Assembly: GCF_006349365.1 (NCBI RefSeq)
Contig: NZ_CP040899.1
Coordinates: 1,302,001 to 1,366,000 of the forward strand
Source: Georgenia wutianyii
GTDB lineage: Bacteria > Actinomycetota > Actinomycetes > Actinomycetales > Actinomycetaceae
Length of the DNA stretch: 64,000 bases
Direction of reading: 5' to 3'
Shown: positions 51,086-60,441 of the stretch, in pieces
How the letters are laid out: the number at the start of each line of letters is the position of its first letter
Numbering within the stretch: the first letter of the stretch is position 1
Program-made: the position numbers and the translations under genes
The notes under the pieces: model-generated
Told to the model about the DNA's origin: nothing
The model's input: the letters and a program-made list of their open reading frames with translations, nothing else
Database searches by the model: none

Positions 51086-51940
51086 ATGGGGCTTGAAGAT
51101 GCGCGCCACCCTCCGGAGGGTGCGGTGCTGTGGCCCGCCGCCGGCACGCGCGTGTTCACCACCCGGCGCCTGGAGCTGCCCGCGCCGCTCGACGAGGTCG
51201 GCGCGTACTTCTGGTCGGTGACCTGGCGCCGGGAGGAGCGCTCGCCCTTCCGCCAGGAGGTGCTCAGCCACCCGCTCACCCACCTCACGGTCGAGGCGGC
51301 CGAGGGCGGGGTGCTGCACGGGCTGGCGGTGCCGGCGGCGCTCGTCCACGGCCTGGTCACCCGGGTGTTCTCGGTCGACCTGCCGGTCGCGGGCAGGGTG
51401 GCCGGCGTGGCCTTCCGTCCCGGCGGGCTCGCGGCGCTCCTCGGCCGCGGCGTCCACGACCTCACCGACGCCGTCGTCCCGGCCGGGGAGGTCCTGCCCG
51501 GCGTCACCGGGCTCGCGGGCTCCGTCCTCGCCGAGGAGGACGACGCCGCCCGCCGCGACGTCCTCGCCGTCCACCTCGAGGGGCTGCTCGCCCCGCGCCT
51601 GCGCGAGGTGCGGGAGGACCCCGGCTACCGGACCGTGCGCGAGGCGGTGCGCCTCATGCGCGTCCGTGAGCACGTGGCGCTCGGACCGGTCGCCCAGCGG
51701 CTCCACGTCTCGGGGCGCACGCTGCAGCGGCTGTTCACCCACTACGTCGGCGCCTCGCCGCTGTGGGTGCTGCGCCGTCACCGGCTGCAGGACGCGGTGG
51801 CCGCGCTCGACGCGGGCGGCGGTGAGGACCTCGCCGAGCTCGCGGCGTCGCTCGGCTTCGCCGACCACGCGCACCTCACCCGCGCGTTCACCGCCGTCGT
51901 CGGGGTCCCGCCCTCCCGCTACCGGGCGGGGGAGCGGTGA
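51086..51940 (+). CDS. AraC-family transcriptional regulator
   Basis: A 284-residue regulator with a C-terminal double helix-turn-helix: VAQRLHVSGRTLQRLFTHYVG and LAASLGFADHAHLTRAFTAVVGVPPSRYR. The N-terminal domain (FRPGGLAALLGRGVHDLTDAVVPA) matches the DUF6597-like sensor often fused to this HTH. The ATG is seven bases after a TAGGGT -10 box, so a leaderless mRNA is likely. Divergent from the VOC gene, its probable target. Confidence 0.91.
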   Translation: MGLEDARHPPEGAVLWPAAGTRVFTTRRLELPAPLDEVGAYFWSVTWRREERSPFRQEVLSHPLTHLTVEAAEGGVLHGLAVPAALVHGLVTRVFSVDLPVAGRVAGVAFRPGGLAALLGRGVHDLTDAVVPAGEVLPGVTGLAGSVLAEEDDAARRDVLAVHLEGLLAPRLREVREDPGYRTVREAVRLMRVREHVALGPVAQRLHVSGRTLQRLFTHYVGASPLWVLRRHRLQDAVAALDAGGGEDLAELAASLGFADHAHLTRAFTAVVGVPPSRYRAGER

Positions 51941-51958
51941 GCCGTCCGGCGCACGGCG

Positions 51959-52831
51959 TCAGGGGAGGGTGAGGATCTCCGCGCCGTCGTCGGTGACGAG
52001 CACCATGTGCTCGAACTGGGCGGTGCGGCCGCGGTCGCTGGTCACCGCCGTCCAGCCGTCGTCCCACAGGTCCCACGTCGGCTCGCCGAGGGTGAGCATG
52101 GGCTCGATGGTGAACACCATGCCCGGCTCCATGACGTCGTCGTGGTCGGGTGCGGCGTCGTAGTGCGGGATGACGAGGCCGGAGTGGAAGGCGCGGCCGA
52201 CGCCGTGCCCGGTGAACTCACGCACGACCCCGTAGTCGAACCGCTTGGCGTAGGCCTCGATGACGCGGCCGATGACGTTGACCTCGCGGCCGGGCCTGAC
52301 GGCGCGGATGGCGCGCTCCATCGCCGTGCGGGTGCGCTCGACGAGGAGCCGGGACTCCTCGTCGACGTCGCCGACGAGGAAGGTGGCGCTGTTGTCGCCG
52401 TGGACGCCCTCCTTGAACAGGGTGATGTCGACGTTGACGATGTCCCCGTCCTGGAGCACGGTGCTGTCCGGGATGCCGTGGCACACGACCTCGTTGACCG
52501 ACGTGCACAGCGACTTGGGGAAGCCGCGGTAGCCGAGGGTCGAGGGGTAGGCGCCGTGGGCGAGGGCGAACTCGTGGCCGATGCGGTCGAGCTCCTCGGT
52601 GGTGACGCCGGGGCGGACGGCGGCGCCGACGTGCTGGAGGGCCTGGGCCGCCAGGCGGGCGGTGCGGCGGATCCGCTCGACGGTCTCGGGGTCGTTGACC
52701 TCGCTGCCGGTGAACGGCCGCGGGTCCGGCCTGTCGACGTACTCCGGGTACTCGATCGACGTGGGCACCGCCCGCCGCGGGGAGACGGTTCCGGGGGTCA
52801 GGGTGCCCAACGGGGCGCGATCGGCAAGCAT
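51959..52831 (-). CDS. map: Methionine aminopeptidase, type I
   Basis: A 290-residue metalloprotease that removes the initiator methionine. The five metal ligands are seen in [20 protein letters not shown] (two Asp), [13 protein letters not shown] (His), FTIEPML (Glu) and AQFEHMV (Glu). The ~45-residue N-terminal extension with a Pro-rich stretch matches the MtMetAP1c-like form, which binds ribosome-associated proteins. It is divergent from a small conserved gene. Confidence 0.95.
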   Translation of the reverse strand: MLADRAPLGTLTPGTVSPRRAVPTSIEYPEYVDRPDPRPFTGSEVNDPETVERIRRTARLAAQALQHVGAAVRPGVTTEELDRIGHEFALAHGAYPSTLGYRGFPKSLCTSVNEVVCHGIPDSTVLQDGDIVNVDITLFKEGVHGDNSATFLVGDVDEESRLLVERTRTAMERAIRAVRPGREVNVIGRVIEAYAKRFDYGVVREFTGHGVGRAFHSGLVIPHYDAAPDHDDVMEPGMVFTIEPMLTLGEPTWDLWDDGWTAVTSDRGRTAQFEHMVLVTDDGAEILTLP

Positions 52832-52865
52832 GGGAGAAGTCTACGTAGCCGATCGAGGAGGACCG

Positions 52866-53054
52866 ATGGAGCCCCACGACGAGTGGTTCTACAACACCGC
52901 CACCGGGGAGGTGGAGCGGGGCAAGGTCTCCGGCTCGCTCAACCGCATGGGCCCCTACCCGACGCGCGAGGCGGCCGCCGAGGCGTACGCCAGGGCGGCG
53001 GACCGCAACAAGGCCTGGGACGCCGCCGACCGCGCCTGGAACGACGAGGAGTAG
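52866..53054 (+). CDS. 62-residue actinobacterial conserved protein
   Basis: A short acidic protein: EPHDEWFYNTATGEVERGKVSG, then RMGPYPTREAAAEAYARAADRNKAWD. The WFYNxxTGxVExGxxSxxxxRxGPYxTxxEAxxA pattern is common in small actinobacterial proteins of unknown role, related to SPOR-like or WW-type short domains. GGAGGACCG site before the ATG. Divergent from map. Confidence 0.8.
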   Translation: MEPHDEWFYNTATGEVERGKVSGSLNRMGPYPTREAAAEAYARAADRNKAWDAADRAWNDEE

Positions 53055-53087
53055 CCCGCCCGGGGGCGGGCTGCTCCTGCGCGGCGA

Positions 53088-53936
53088 CTACTCGGCGAAG
53101 GTGTGGTCCGGGCCGGGGAAGGTGCCCTCCCGGACCTCCTGCGCGTAGGCGCGGGTCGCGGTGTAGAGCGCCGCGCCGACGTCGCCGAACTTCTTCGCGA
53201 AGCGGGGAGCCCAGGCCGTCATCCCGGCCATGTCGGTCCACACGAGGACCTGACCGTCGCACGCCGAGCCGGCGCCGATCCCGATCGTCGGGACGTGGAG
53301 CACCTCGGTGGCGCGGGCGGCGACGGGGGCGGGCACCATCTCCAGGACGACGGCGACGGCGCCGGCCTCCTGCAGCGCGACGGCGTCGGCGACGAGCCGC
53401 TCGGCCGCCCCGTCCCCGCGTCCCTGGACGCGCGTGCCGCCGAGGGCGTGCTCGGACTGCGGGGTGAAGCCGAGGTGCCCGATGACGGGCACGCCGGACT
53501 CGCTGAGCAGCTTGACGTGCGCGGCGACACGCTCCCCGCCCTCGAGCTTGACCGCGTGCGCACCGCCCTCCTTGAGCATGCGCACCGCCGTCGCGAAGGC
53601 GTGCTGCGGGGAGGCCTCGTAGGAGCCGAAGGGGAGGTCCGCGACGACCATGGCGCGGCGTGCGGCGCCCGCGACCGCGCGCACGGCCGGGACCATCTCG
53701 TCGACGGTGACCGGGATCGTGCCGTGCAGACCGAGCATCGTGTTGCCGATGGAGTCCCCGACGAGGAGCACGTCGATCCCCGCCTCGTCGAAGATCCGCG
53801 CCGTCACCGCGTCGTAGGCGGTGAGCATCGTGATGGGCTCGCCGCGCTCCTTCATCTGGCCGAGGTGGTGCACCCGCACCCGCTTCGGCACGGGCACGCC
53901 GGAGGCTGCGGGGGTGGCGGGGGTCTGCTCACTCAT
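53088..53936 (-). CDS. panB: 3-methyl-2-oxobutanoate hydroxymethyltransferase
   Basis: A 282-residue enzyme that makes ketopantoate from 2-oxoisovalerate and methylene-THF in pantothenate synthesis. Motifs: [35 protein letters not shown] (metal-binding Asp), VKLEGGERV and the catalytic VLEMVPA. No panC or panD is adjacent in this window. A hairpin-rich repeat region lies upstream. Confidence 0.95.
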   Translation of the reverse strand: MSEQTPATPAASGVPVPKRVRVHHLGQMKERGEPITMLTAYDAVTARIFDEAGIDVLLVGDSIGNTMLGLHGTIPVTVDEMVPAVRAVAGAARRAMVVADLPFGSYEASPQHAFATAVRMLKEGGAHAVKLEGGERVAAHVKLLSESGVPVIGHLGFTPQSEHALGGTRVQGRGDGAAERLVADAVALQEAGAVAVVLEMVPAPVAARATEVLHVPTIGIGAGSACDGQVLVWTDMAGMTAWAPRFAKKFGDVGAALYTATRAYAQEVREGTFPGPDHTFAE

Positions 53937-54004
53937 GTCGTTCTCCAGGTCGGGTCGTCCGGTACGACGACCCTACGCGGCCCGCCACCCCCGCCGCTCC
54001 GCAG

Positions 54005-54099
54005 AAGGGTGTCCCAGGGGGTGTGGTGTCTGGGACACCCCTTGGCGCCCGGGGACACCCCGTTCAGCACCCCTGGCGCCCCGCGTAGGGGTGTCCCAG
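54005..54099. repeat. Three-copy GGGTGTCCCA / GGGACACCC hairpin array
   Basis: Within 95 bases the word AGGGTGTCCCA occurs near 54006 and as AGGGGTGTCCCAG at 54087-54099, and its complement CTGGGACACCCCT at 54030-54042, which pairs perfectly (13 bp) with the last. A GGGGACACCCC occurs between. It fills the gap between panB and the DUF2237 gene. The same theme in the 37893-37941 repeat suggests a REP-like family. Confidence 0.65.
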
Positions 54100-54113
54100 A
54101 GGTGGGGGGTGGG

Positions 54114-54506
54114 TCAGGTGAGGAGGGACGAGGGGTCGTCGGGGACGTCGACGGCGTGCTCGAGCAGGGCGAGGCGGTCGACGACCTCGAGCGCCCGCTC
54201 GTGGGTCGCGGCGAGCACGACGGGCGCGGCGCGGCCCGCGTGGTAGGACTGCAGCCACCGCGGCGCGAGCACGCACCAGCGCATCCCCGGCTCCAGCCCG
54301 GGGAAGCCGAGCTCCGGGCGCGGGCTGGACAGGTCGTTGCCGATCTCCCGCTGGTGGGCGAGGAAGTCGGCGGTGACGACGACGCACACGGAGTGCCCGC
54401 CGGGGTGCCCGGCGCTGGGCACGCAGCTGCCGGTGCGGTAGTAGCCGGTGACGGGGTCGGTCCCGCACTCCTCGAGCGGCCCCCCGAGCACGTTGCGCTC
54501 GCTCAT
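54114..54506 (-). CDS. DUF2237 family protein
   Basis: A 130-residue protein matching DUF2237: NVLGGPLEECGTDPVTGYYRTG, VCVVVTADFLAHQREIGNDLSSP, and ELGFPGLEPGMRWCVLAPRW. Function unknown; conserved cysteines (EEC, MRWC) suggest a redox or metal role, which is speculation. Start MSERNVLGG chosen where homology begins. Confidence 0.87.
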   Translation of the reverse strand: MSERNVLGGPLEECGTDPVTGYYRTGSCVPSAGHPGGHSVCVVVTADFLAHQREIGNDLSSPRPELGFPGLEPGMRWCVLAPRWLQSYHAGRAAPVVLAATHERALEVVDRLALLEHAVDVPDDPSSLLT

Positions 54507-54598
54507 GGCCCGATCCTGGCACAGGTGGACGTCCGGGCCCCGGCGCACCGCGGCTGTGCCAGGATCTGGGCCAGGAACCGCCGTCGAAGGAGACCTCC

Positions 54599-55369
54599 AT
54601 GACCGTGCTCGCCGACCTCCTCACCGCGCTGCGCACCGGCGGCGTCGAGATCATCGACCTCACCGCGCCGCTGTCGGACGCGACCCCGGTCCTCGAGCTG
54701 CCCGAGCACTTCGGGCAGACGGCCCGCTTCCGGCTCGAGGAGATCTCCCGCTACGACGACCGCGGCCCGGCCTGGTACTGGAACAACTTCCGCACCGGCG
54801 AGCACACCGGCACCCACTTCGACGCCCCGAACCACTGGGCCAGCGGCCGCGACCTCGCCGACATCGCCTCGGTGCCCGTCGGCGCGCTCGTCGCCCCGGC
54901 GGTCGTGCTCGACGTCGCCGCGCACGTGGCCGAGGACCCGGACTTCCTCATCGAGCGCGAGCACATCGACGCGTTCGTCGCCGAGCACGGCCCGCTGCCC
55001 GAGGGCGGCTGGCTGCTGTGCCGCACCGGCTGGTCGGCGCGCACGAGCCAGCAGGACATGATCAACCGCGGCGAGGACGGCCCGCACAGCCCCGGCCTGT
55101 CCGTCGAGGCCGCCCGCTGGGTGGCCGAGGAGAGCCCGCTGCAGGGCATCGGCGTGGAGACCGTGGGCACCGACGCCGGCGCCGCCGCCGGGTTCGACCC
55201 CCTCTTCCCGTGCCACCACTACCTCCTCGGCAACGGCAAGTACGGGCTGTCCCAGCTGCGCAACCTCGACCGGCTCCCCGCGACCGGCGCCCTCGTCCTC
55301 GCCTCGCCGCTGCGGATCGAGGGCGGCTCCGGCTCGCCCACGCGCGTCCTCGCGCTCGTCGAGCGCTGA
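54599..55369 (+). CDS. Cyclase/arylformamidase-family hydrolase
   Basis: A 256-residue member of the cyclase (kynurenine formamidase-like) family, metal-dependent hydrolases acting on formamides, lactones or similar bonds. The signature is HTGTHFDAPNHWASG, with DLTAPLSDATPV at the N-terminus. AGGAGACCTCC precedes the ATG. It is followed five bases later by a TPP enzyme gene, so the two form an operon. Substrate unknown. Confidence 0.88.
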   Translation: MTVLADLLTALRTGGVEIIDLTAPLSDATPVLELPEHFGQTARFRLEEISRYDDRGPAWYWNNFRTGEHTGTHFDAPNHWASGRDLADIASVPVGALVAPAVVLDVAAHVAEDPDFLIEREHIDAFVAEHGPLPEGGWLLCRTGWSARTSQQDMINRGEDGPHSPGLSVEAARWVAEESPLQGIGVETVGTDAGAAAGFDPLFPCHHYLLGNGKYGLSQLRNLDRLPATGALVLASPLRIEGGSGSPTRVLALVER

Positions 55370-55374
55370 GCGCC

Positions 55375-57006
55375 GTGGCACGGGTCGGGGAGGTCGTCGG
55401 CCGGACGCTCGTCGCCGGCGGGGTCGACCACGTCTTCGGCGTGGTCGGCTCGGGGAACTTCCACGCGACGAACGCGATGGTCGCGGCGGGAGCCCGGTTC
55501 GTCGCCGCCCGCCACGAGGGCGGCGCGGCGACCATGGCCGACGCCTTCGCGCGCACGGCCGGCGCCCCGGCGGCACTGAGCGTGCACCAGGGCTGCGGCC
55601 TGACGAACGCGCTCACCGGCATCGCCGAGGCGGCCAAGTCCCGCACCCCGCTCGTCGTGCTCGCGCCGGAGGCGGTGAGTCCGACGTCGAACTTCCACGT
55701 CGACCAGGACGCCGTCGCCCGGGCGGTCGGCGCGGTCCCCGTGCGCGTCACCGACCCGGCGTCGGCCGCGCAGGTCACCGCGGCGGCGCTCGCCACCGCC
55801 CGCGACGAGCGGCGCACGGTCGTGCTCAACCTCCCGCTGGACGTCCAGGACCTCGAGGTGCCCGACGCGGCGCCGCCCCTGCCCGCGCCGCCGCCGCCCG
55901 CCCGGCCCGCCTCCGACGCCGACCTCGAGCGCCTGGCCCGGGCGCTGCAGGTCGCCCGGCGCCCGGTGTTCGTCGCCGGCCGCGGCGCCCGGTCCGCCGC
56001 CGCCCGCGACGCCCTCGTGGCGCTCGCCGACGCGTGCGGGGCACTGCTCGCCACCTCCGCCGTCGCCAAGGGCCTGTTCGCCAGGAACCCGTGGTCCCTC
56101 GACGTCTCCGGCGGCTTCTCCTCCCCGCTCGCCGCGGAGCTCATCGGCGAGGCCGACCTCGTCGTGGGCTGGGGGTGCGCGCTGAACATGTGGACGATGC
56201 GCCACGGGCGCCTCCTGGGCCCGGGCGCCGTCGTCGCCCAGGTCGACGACACCCCCGAGGCACTCGGGAGGCACCGGACGATCGACCTCGGCGTCGTCGG
56301 CGACGTCGCGGCCACCGCGCGCGCCCTCGCGCGCCGCCTCGAGGGCACGCCGACGCCGGGCTACCGCGGCCCCGGGCTGCGCGAGCGGCTGGCCGCCGGC
56401 CTGCGCTGGCGGGACGTGCCCTACACCGACCTGTCCGACGGCGAGCGGATCGACCCGCGCACCCTCACCCTCGCGCTGGACGACCTCCTGCCCGCCGAGC
56501 GCGTGCTCGCCGTCGACTCCGGCAACTTCATGGGCTACCCGAGCATGTTCCTCGACGTCCCGGACGAGCAGGGCTTCTGCTTCACCCAGGCGTTCCAGTC
56601 CATCGGTCTCGGCCTGGCGACCGGGATCGGCGCCGCGCTCGCCCGGCCCGACCGGCTGCCCGTCGTCGCGCTCGGCGACGGCGGGGCGCTCATGGGCGCG
56701 GCCGAGCTCGACACGGTGCGCCGGCTCGGGCTGCCGATGGTCGTCGTCGTCTACAACGACGACGCCTACGGGGCCGAGGTCCACCACTTCGCCGGCGAGG
56801 ACCACGCGACCGTCACCTTCCCGCCGACCGACATCGCCGCGATCGGTGCCGGGTACGGCTTCACCGCGCTCACGGTGCGCTCGCCGGGCGACCTCGCCCC
56901 GGTGCGCGACTGGCTCGACGGCCCGCGTGACCGGCCGCTGCTCATCGACGCGAAGGTCGTCGCCGACGAGCCGGCGTGGTGGCTGGCCGAGGCGTTCGGC
57001 CACTGA
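55375..57006 (+). CDS. Thiamine-diphosphate enzyme (benzoylformate decarboxylase/acetolactate synthase-like)
   Basis: A 543-residue TPP-dependent decarboxylase or carboligase. The activating glutamate is in AARHEGGAATMADAFAR, and the TPP/Mg2+ motif is VVALGDGGALMGAAEL ending VYNDDAYGAE. The central domain has VFVAGRGARSAAARDAL (nucleotide/FAD-like fold). The GTG start lies five bases after the cyclase stop. Not acetolactate synthase itself (too short, no ilvN nearby); a 2-keto-acid decarboxylase paired with the cyclase is the likely class. Confidence 0.87.
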   Translation: MARVGEVVGRTLVAGGVDHVFGVVGSGNFHATNAMVAAGARFVAARHEGGAATMADAFARTAGAPAALSVHQGCGLTNALTGIAEAAKSRTPLVVLAPEAVSPTSNFHVDQDAVARAVGAVPVRVTDPASAAQVTAAALATARDERRTVVLNLPLDVQDLEVPDAAPPLPAPPPPARPASDADLERLARALQVARRPVFVAGRGARSAAARDALVALADACGALLATSAVAKGLFARNPWSLDVSGGFSSPLAAELIGEADLVVGWGCALNMWTMRHGRLLGPGAVVAQVDDTPEALGRHRTIDLGVVGDVAATARALARRLEGTPTPGYRGPGLRERLAAGLRWRDVPYTDLSDGERIDPRTLTLALDDLLPAERVLAVDSGNFMGYPSMFLDVPDEQGFCFTQAFQSIGLGLATGIGAALARPDRLPVVALGDGGALMGAAELDTVRRLGLPMVVVVYNDDAYGAEVHHFAGEDHATVTFPPTDIAAIGAGYGFTALTVRSPGDLAPVRDWLDGPRDRPLLIDAKVVADEPAWWLAEAFGH

Positions 57007-57019
57007 CCGTCCGCCCGGC

Positions 57020-58528
57020 TCAGCGCAGCGTCACCGCCGTCCACGAGGCGGGCGGCAGCTCGAGGGTGAGCGTGGCGCCCTCGCGCCGGACCTCCCGGAG
57101 GGGGACGGGGACCACCCGGTCCGGCTCGGTGAGGGTGTTGCGGGCGGTGAGGTCGGCGTCGGTGAGCGTCGTCGCCTCGACCGTCCCTACGGCGCCGAGC
57201 GCCGCGAGGTCGACGGTGAGCACGGTGGGGGCGTCGGTCGCCCGGTTGAGGACGAGGACGGTCGTGTGCCCCGCCGCCTCGTCGCGCGTGACGACGGCGT
57301 CCAGGACGTCGACCTCGCCGTAGCGGGCGGTGGTCAGCCGGTCGGCGCGCAGCGAGGTGCGCAGGACCTCGCCGCGCGCCAGCCGCGAGGCGGCCGCGAA
57401 CGGGTGGAAGATCGTCTGGCGCCACGCCGGCCCACCGGGCTCGGTCATGATCGGGGCGATGACGTTGACGAGCTGGGCGAGGTTCGCCGAGCGCACCCGC
57501 CCGGCGTGCCGGAGCAGGGAGATGAGGAGCCCGCCGACGACGAGCGCGTCGGCCACCGTGTAGCTGTGCTCCAGCAGGCGCGGGGCCACCGGCCAGTCGT
57601 CGACCGCGGTGCGCTTCTCCTGCGCCTCGTAGTGCTCGGCGTCCCAGACGTTCCACTCGTCGAATGCGATCGTCATCGTCCGGTCGTCGCCCGTGGCGGC
57701 CTTGACGTCGTCCGCCGTCGCGGCGACCGACTCGATGAAGCGGTCCATGTCCACGCCCGAGGCGAGGAAGCTCGCGACGTCTCCGTCGGTGAGCTTGTAG
57801 TAGGCGTGGCAGGAGATGTGGTCGACGACGTCGTAGGTGTGCTCGAGGACGGTGCGCTCCCACGTGCCGAAGGTCGGCATCTGCGCGCTCGAGCTGCCGC
57901 ACACGACGAGCTCGACCGAGGGGTCGAGCTGCCGCATCGCCCGGGCGGTGCGGGCGGCCAGCCGGCCGTACTCCTCGGCCGTGCTGTGGCCGAGCTGCCA
58001 CGGGCCGTCCATCTCGTTGCCCAGGCACCACATCCGCACCGCGTGCGGGTCGGGCGTCCCGGCCGCCACTCGCGCGTCGGACAGCGTCGTGCCCGAGGGG
58101 ACGTTGCAGTACTCCAGGAGGTCCAGCGCCTCCTGCACGCCCCGGGTGCCGAGGTTGACGGCGAGCACGAGCTCGAGCCCGGCGCGGCGCGCCCAGCGCG
58201 CGAACTCGTCGAGCCCCACCTCGTTGGTCTCCAGGGAGTGCCACGCGAGGTCCAGGCGCCGGGGGCGCTGCTCCCGCGGCCCCACGCCGTCCTCCCACCG
58301 GTAGCCGGAGACGAAGTTGCCACCCGGGTAGCGCACGGTGGTCGCGCCGAGCTCGCGCACGAGGGCGAGGACGTCGGTGCGGAACCCGTCCTCGTCGGCC
58401 GCGGGGTGCCCGGGCTCGTAGAGCCCGTCGTAGACCGCGCGGCCGAGGTGCTCGACGAACGAGCCGAACAGCCGCGGGTCGACGTCGGCCACGGGCTCGG
58501 CGGCGACGGTGAGGTGTGCGCGGGGCAT
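57020..58528 (-). CDS. GH51 alpha-L-arabinofuranosidase, cytoplasmic
   Basis: A 502-residue family 51 hydrolase that removes arabinofuranosyl side groups from arabinoxylan oligosaccharides. Acid/base E172 is in WCLGNEMDGPW and nucleophile E291 in IAFDEWNVW. The N-terminal DVDPRLFGSFVEHLGRAVYDGLY is typical. No signal peptide, fitting intracellular processing. It is separate from the xylan locus at 14-22 kb but functionally complementary. Confidence 0.94.
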   Translation of the reverse strand: MPRAHLTVAAEPVADVDPRLFGSFVEHLGRAVYDGLYEPGHPAADEDGFRTDVLALVRELGATTVRYPGGNFVSGYRWEDGVGPREQRPRRLDLAWHSLETNEVGLDEFARWARRAGLELVLAVNLGTRGVQEALDLLEYCNVPSGTTLSDARVAAGTPDPHAVRMWCLGNEMDGPWQLGHSTAEEYGRLAARTARAMRQLDPSVELVVCGSSSAQMPTFGTWERTVLEHTYDVVDHISCHAYYKLTDGDVASFLASGVDMDRFIESVAATADDVKAATGDDRTMTIAFDEWNVWDAEHYEAQEKRTAVDDWPVAPRLLEHSYTVADALVVGGLLISLLRHAGRVRSANLAQLVNVIAPIMTEPGGPAWRQTIFHPFAAASRLARGEVLRTSLRADRLTTARYGEVDVLDAVVTRDEAAGHTTVLVLNRATDAPTVLTVDLAALGAVGTVEATTLTDADLTARNTLTEPDRVVPVPLREVRREGATLTLELPPASWTAVTLR

Positions 58529-58676
58529 GGCAGTCCTTCGGGGGCCGGGGGCGGCGTCGTCCCACCCGGTCGGGGCCGGGCCGGTCGACCGACTGTAGCG
58601 ACCCCGCGGGACCGGCGGGTGCAGGGGTGGGCGGCGCGCCGTGGGACGATGCACCCAGCCGACGGGAGGAGCATCG

Positions 58677-59879
58677 ATGGACCGCGCACAGCTCACGCAG
58701 GAGACGGGTGTCGCCGGGGCGATCGCGCGGGCGGTCGCCGCGCACGGGCCCGCCGTCGTCGACCTCGCCCGCGAGATCCACGCCCTGCCGGAGCTCGCGT
58801 TCACCGAGCACCGCGCCGCCGCCGCGATCACCGACCTGCTGGCCCGGGAGGGCTTCGCGGTCGAGCTCGGCGTCGCCGACCTGCCCACCGCCTTCACCGC
58901 GACGGTGGGCGACGGGCCGCTCACCGTGGCGATCTGCGCGGAGTACGACGCGCTGCCGACGGTCGGGCACGCGTGTGGGCACAACCTCATCGCGGGCGCC
59001 GCGGTCACCGCCGCACTCGCCCTCCAGCCGGTCGCCGCCGAGCTCGGGCTGCGCGTCGTCGTCGTCGGTACGCCGGCCGAGGAGCACGGCGGGGGCAAGG
59101 TGCTCCTCCTCGAGCGGGGCGTCTTCGACGACGTCGACCTCGCGCTCATGGTCCACGCGCTGCCCGCCGACCACGGCCACAACCCGCAGGGCACGACCTC
59201 ACAGGCGGTGGGCCGCTACCGGGCGACCTTCACCGGCCGCGGCGCGCACGCCGCCGCCGCCCCGCACCGCGGCATCAACGCCGCCGACGCCGCCGTCGTC
59301 GCCCAGGTCGCCGTCGGACTGCTGCGCCAGCAGATCCCCGGGGACCACCGGGTGGCGGCCGTCGTCGCCCACGGCGGGGACGCGACGAACATCATCCCCG
59401 AGACGGCGATCGTCGACTTCGAGTGCCGCGCCTTCACCATGACCGAGTTCACCGACCTCCTCACCCGGGTGCGCCGGTGCTTCGAGGCGGGCGCGCTGGC
59501 CACCGGCGCGAGCCTGCGCATCGAGCCGACCGAGCCGGTCTACGAGCCGCTCGAGCACGACGACGTCCTGTGCCGCCACTGGGCCGGGGCGCTGGAGACG
59601 CTCGGCTACGACGCCGCGCCGGGCGGTGGCCCGCGCGGCGGGTCCACCGACATGGGCAACGTCTCGCGCGTCGTCCCGGCGATCCACCCGTGGGTGAGCC
59701 TGCCGCACGTCGAGGCGCCGATCCACACCGCCGACTTCGCCCGCGCGGCCGACGAGCCCCCCGCCTACGAGACGATGCTCGACGCCGGCACCGCGATGGC
59801 CCTCACCGTCGCCACCGTCGCCGCGGACGAGTCCGAGGTCGCGGCGCTGCGCGCCCGCAAGGCGGCGCTGCGGGCCTGA
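58677..59879 (+). CDS. M20-family amidohydrolase
   Basis: A 400-residue zinc peptidase/amidohydrolase of the AbgB/IAA-amino-acid-hydrolase type. Metal-binding segments are GHACGHNLIAGAA, GTPAEEHGGGKV (Glu) and VHALPADHG. The dimerisation insert lies between ~190 and 300. A GGGAGGAGCATCG site precedes the ATG. It likely cleaves N-acyl amino acids or p-aminobenzoyl-glutamate-like amides; exact substrate unknown. Confidence 0.92.
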   Translation: MDRAQLTQETGVAGAIARAVAAHGPAVVDLAREIHALPELAFTEHRAAAAITDLLAREGFAVELGVADLPTAFTATVGDGPLTVAICAEYDALPTVGHACGHNLIAGAAVTAALALQPVAAELGLRVVVVGTPAEEHGGGKVLLLERGVFDDVDLALMVHALPADHGHNPQGTTSQAVGRYRATFTGRGAHAAAAPHRGINAADAAVVAQVAVGLLRQQIPGDHRVAAVVAHGGDATNIIPETAIVDFECRAFTMTEFTDLLTRVRRCFEAGALATGASLRIEPTEPVYEPLEHDDVLCRHWAGALETLGYDAAPGGGPRGGSTDMGNVSRVVPAIHPWVSLPHVEAPIHTADFARAADEPPAYETMLDAGTAMALTVATVAADESEVAALRARKAALRA

Positions 59880-59889
59880 CACCGCGGGC

Positions 59890-60306
59890 CTAGGCCGGCG
59901 CCATGTAGAGCACCTCCCACACGTGGCCGTCGGGGTCGGTGACGGCGGCGCCGTACATGTCCTCGCCCTGCGGCCCGACCGGGCCGTCGAGGGCGACGGG
60001 GTAGGCGTGCTCGAAGCCGCCGTGCGCGAGCGCGGCGGCGACGAACGCCTCCGTCTCCTGCCGTGAGCCCATCGACAGGCAGTTGAGCACCTGGGTGGCG
60101 CGGTGGGCGTCGACGACGGGGGTGGTGACGAACTCGGCGAAGCGCCGGCGGTCCATCGCCATGACGTAGATGGAGGGGGAGACGACGACGCACAGGCACT
60201 GGTCGTCGGAGTAGCGCTCGTCGACGGTGAAGCCGACGCCCGTGTAGAAGCGCCGGGTGGCCCCGAGGTCGCGCACCGGGAGGTTGACGATGATCATCCG
60301 GTCCAT
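59890..60306 (-). CDS. VOC-family protein (glyoxalase-like)
   Basis: A 138-residue VOC protein: IIVNLPVRDLGATRRFYTGVGF at the N-terminus and YGAAVTDPDGHVWEVLYM at the end. The second ATG three codons in (MIIVNL) is an equally good start. Divergent from the next VOC gene across 135 bases, which contain both promoters. Confidence 0.87.
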   Translation of the reverse strand: MDRMIIVNLPVRDLGATRRFYTGVGFTVDERYSDDQCLCVVVSPSIYVMAMDRRRFAEFVTTPVVDAHRATQVLNCLSMGSRQETEAFVAAALAHGGFEHAYPVALDGPVGPQGEDMYGAAVTDPDGHVWEVLYMAPA

Positions 60307-60441
60307 GGCTGGTCCCTTCCGCGGGGCGGCGGACGCGCCCTCTCACCACCGGCCGACCGGGGCGGAGGGTGGAACTCATCGCGGCGATGACTTCGGTGGC
60401 CGGGCGCGGTCGGTAGCAGGGTCGTTCGAGAGGAGCCCACC

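Noticed and set aside
55375..57006. Acetolactate synthase large subunit (ilvB)
   Set aside because: Shorter than usual, no small subunit gene nearby, and paired instead with a cyclase-family hydrolase.
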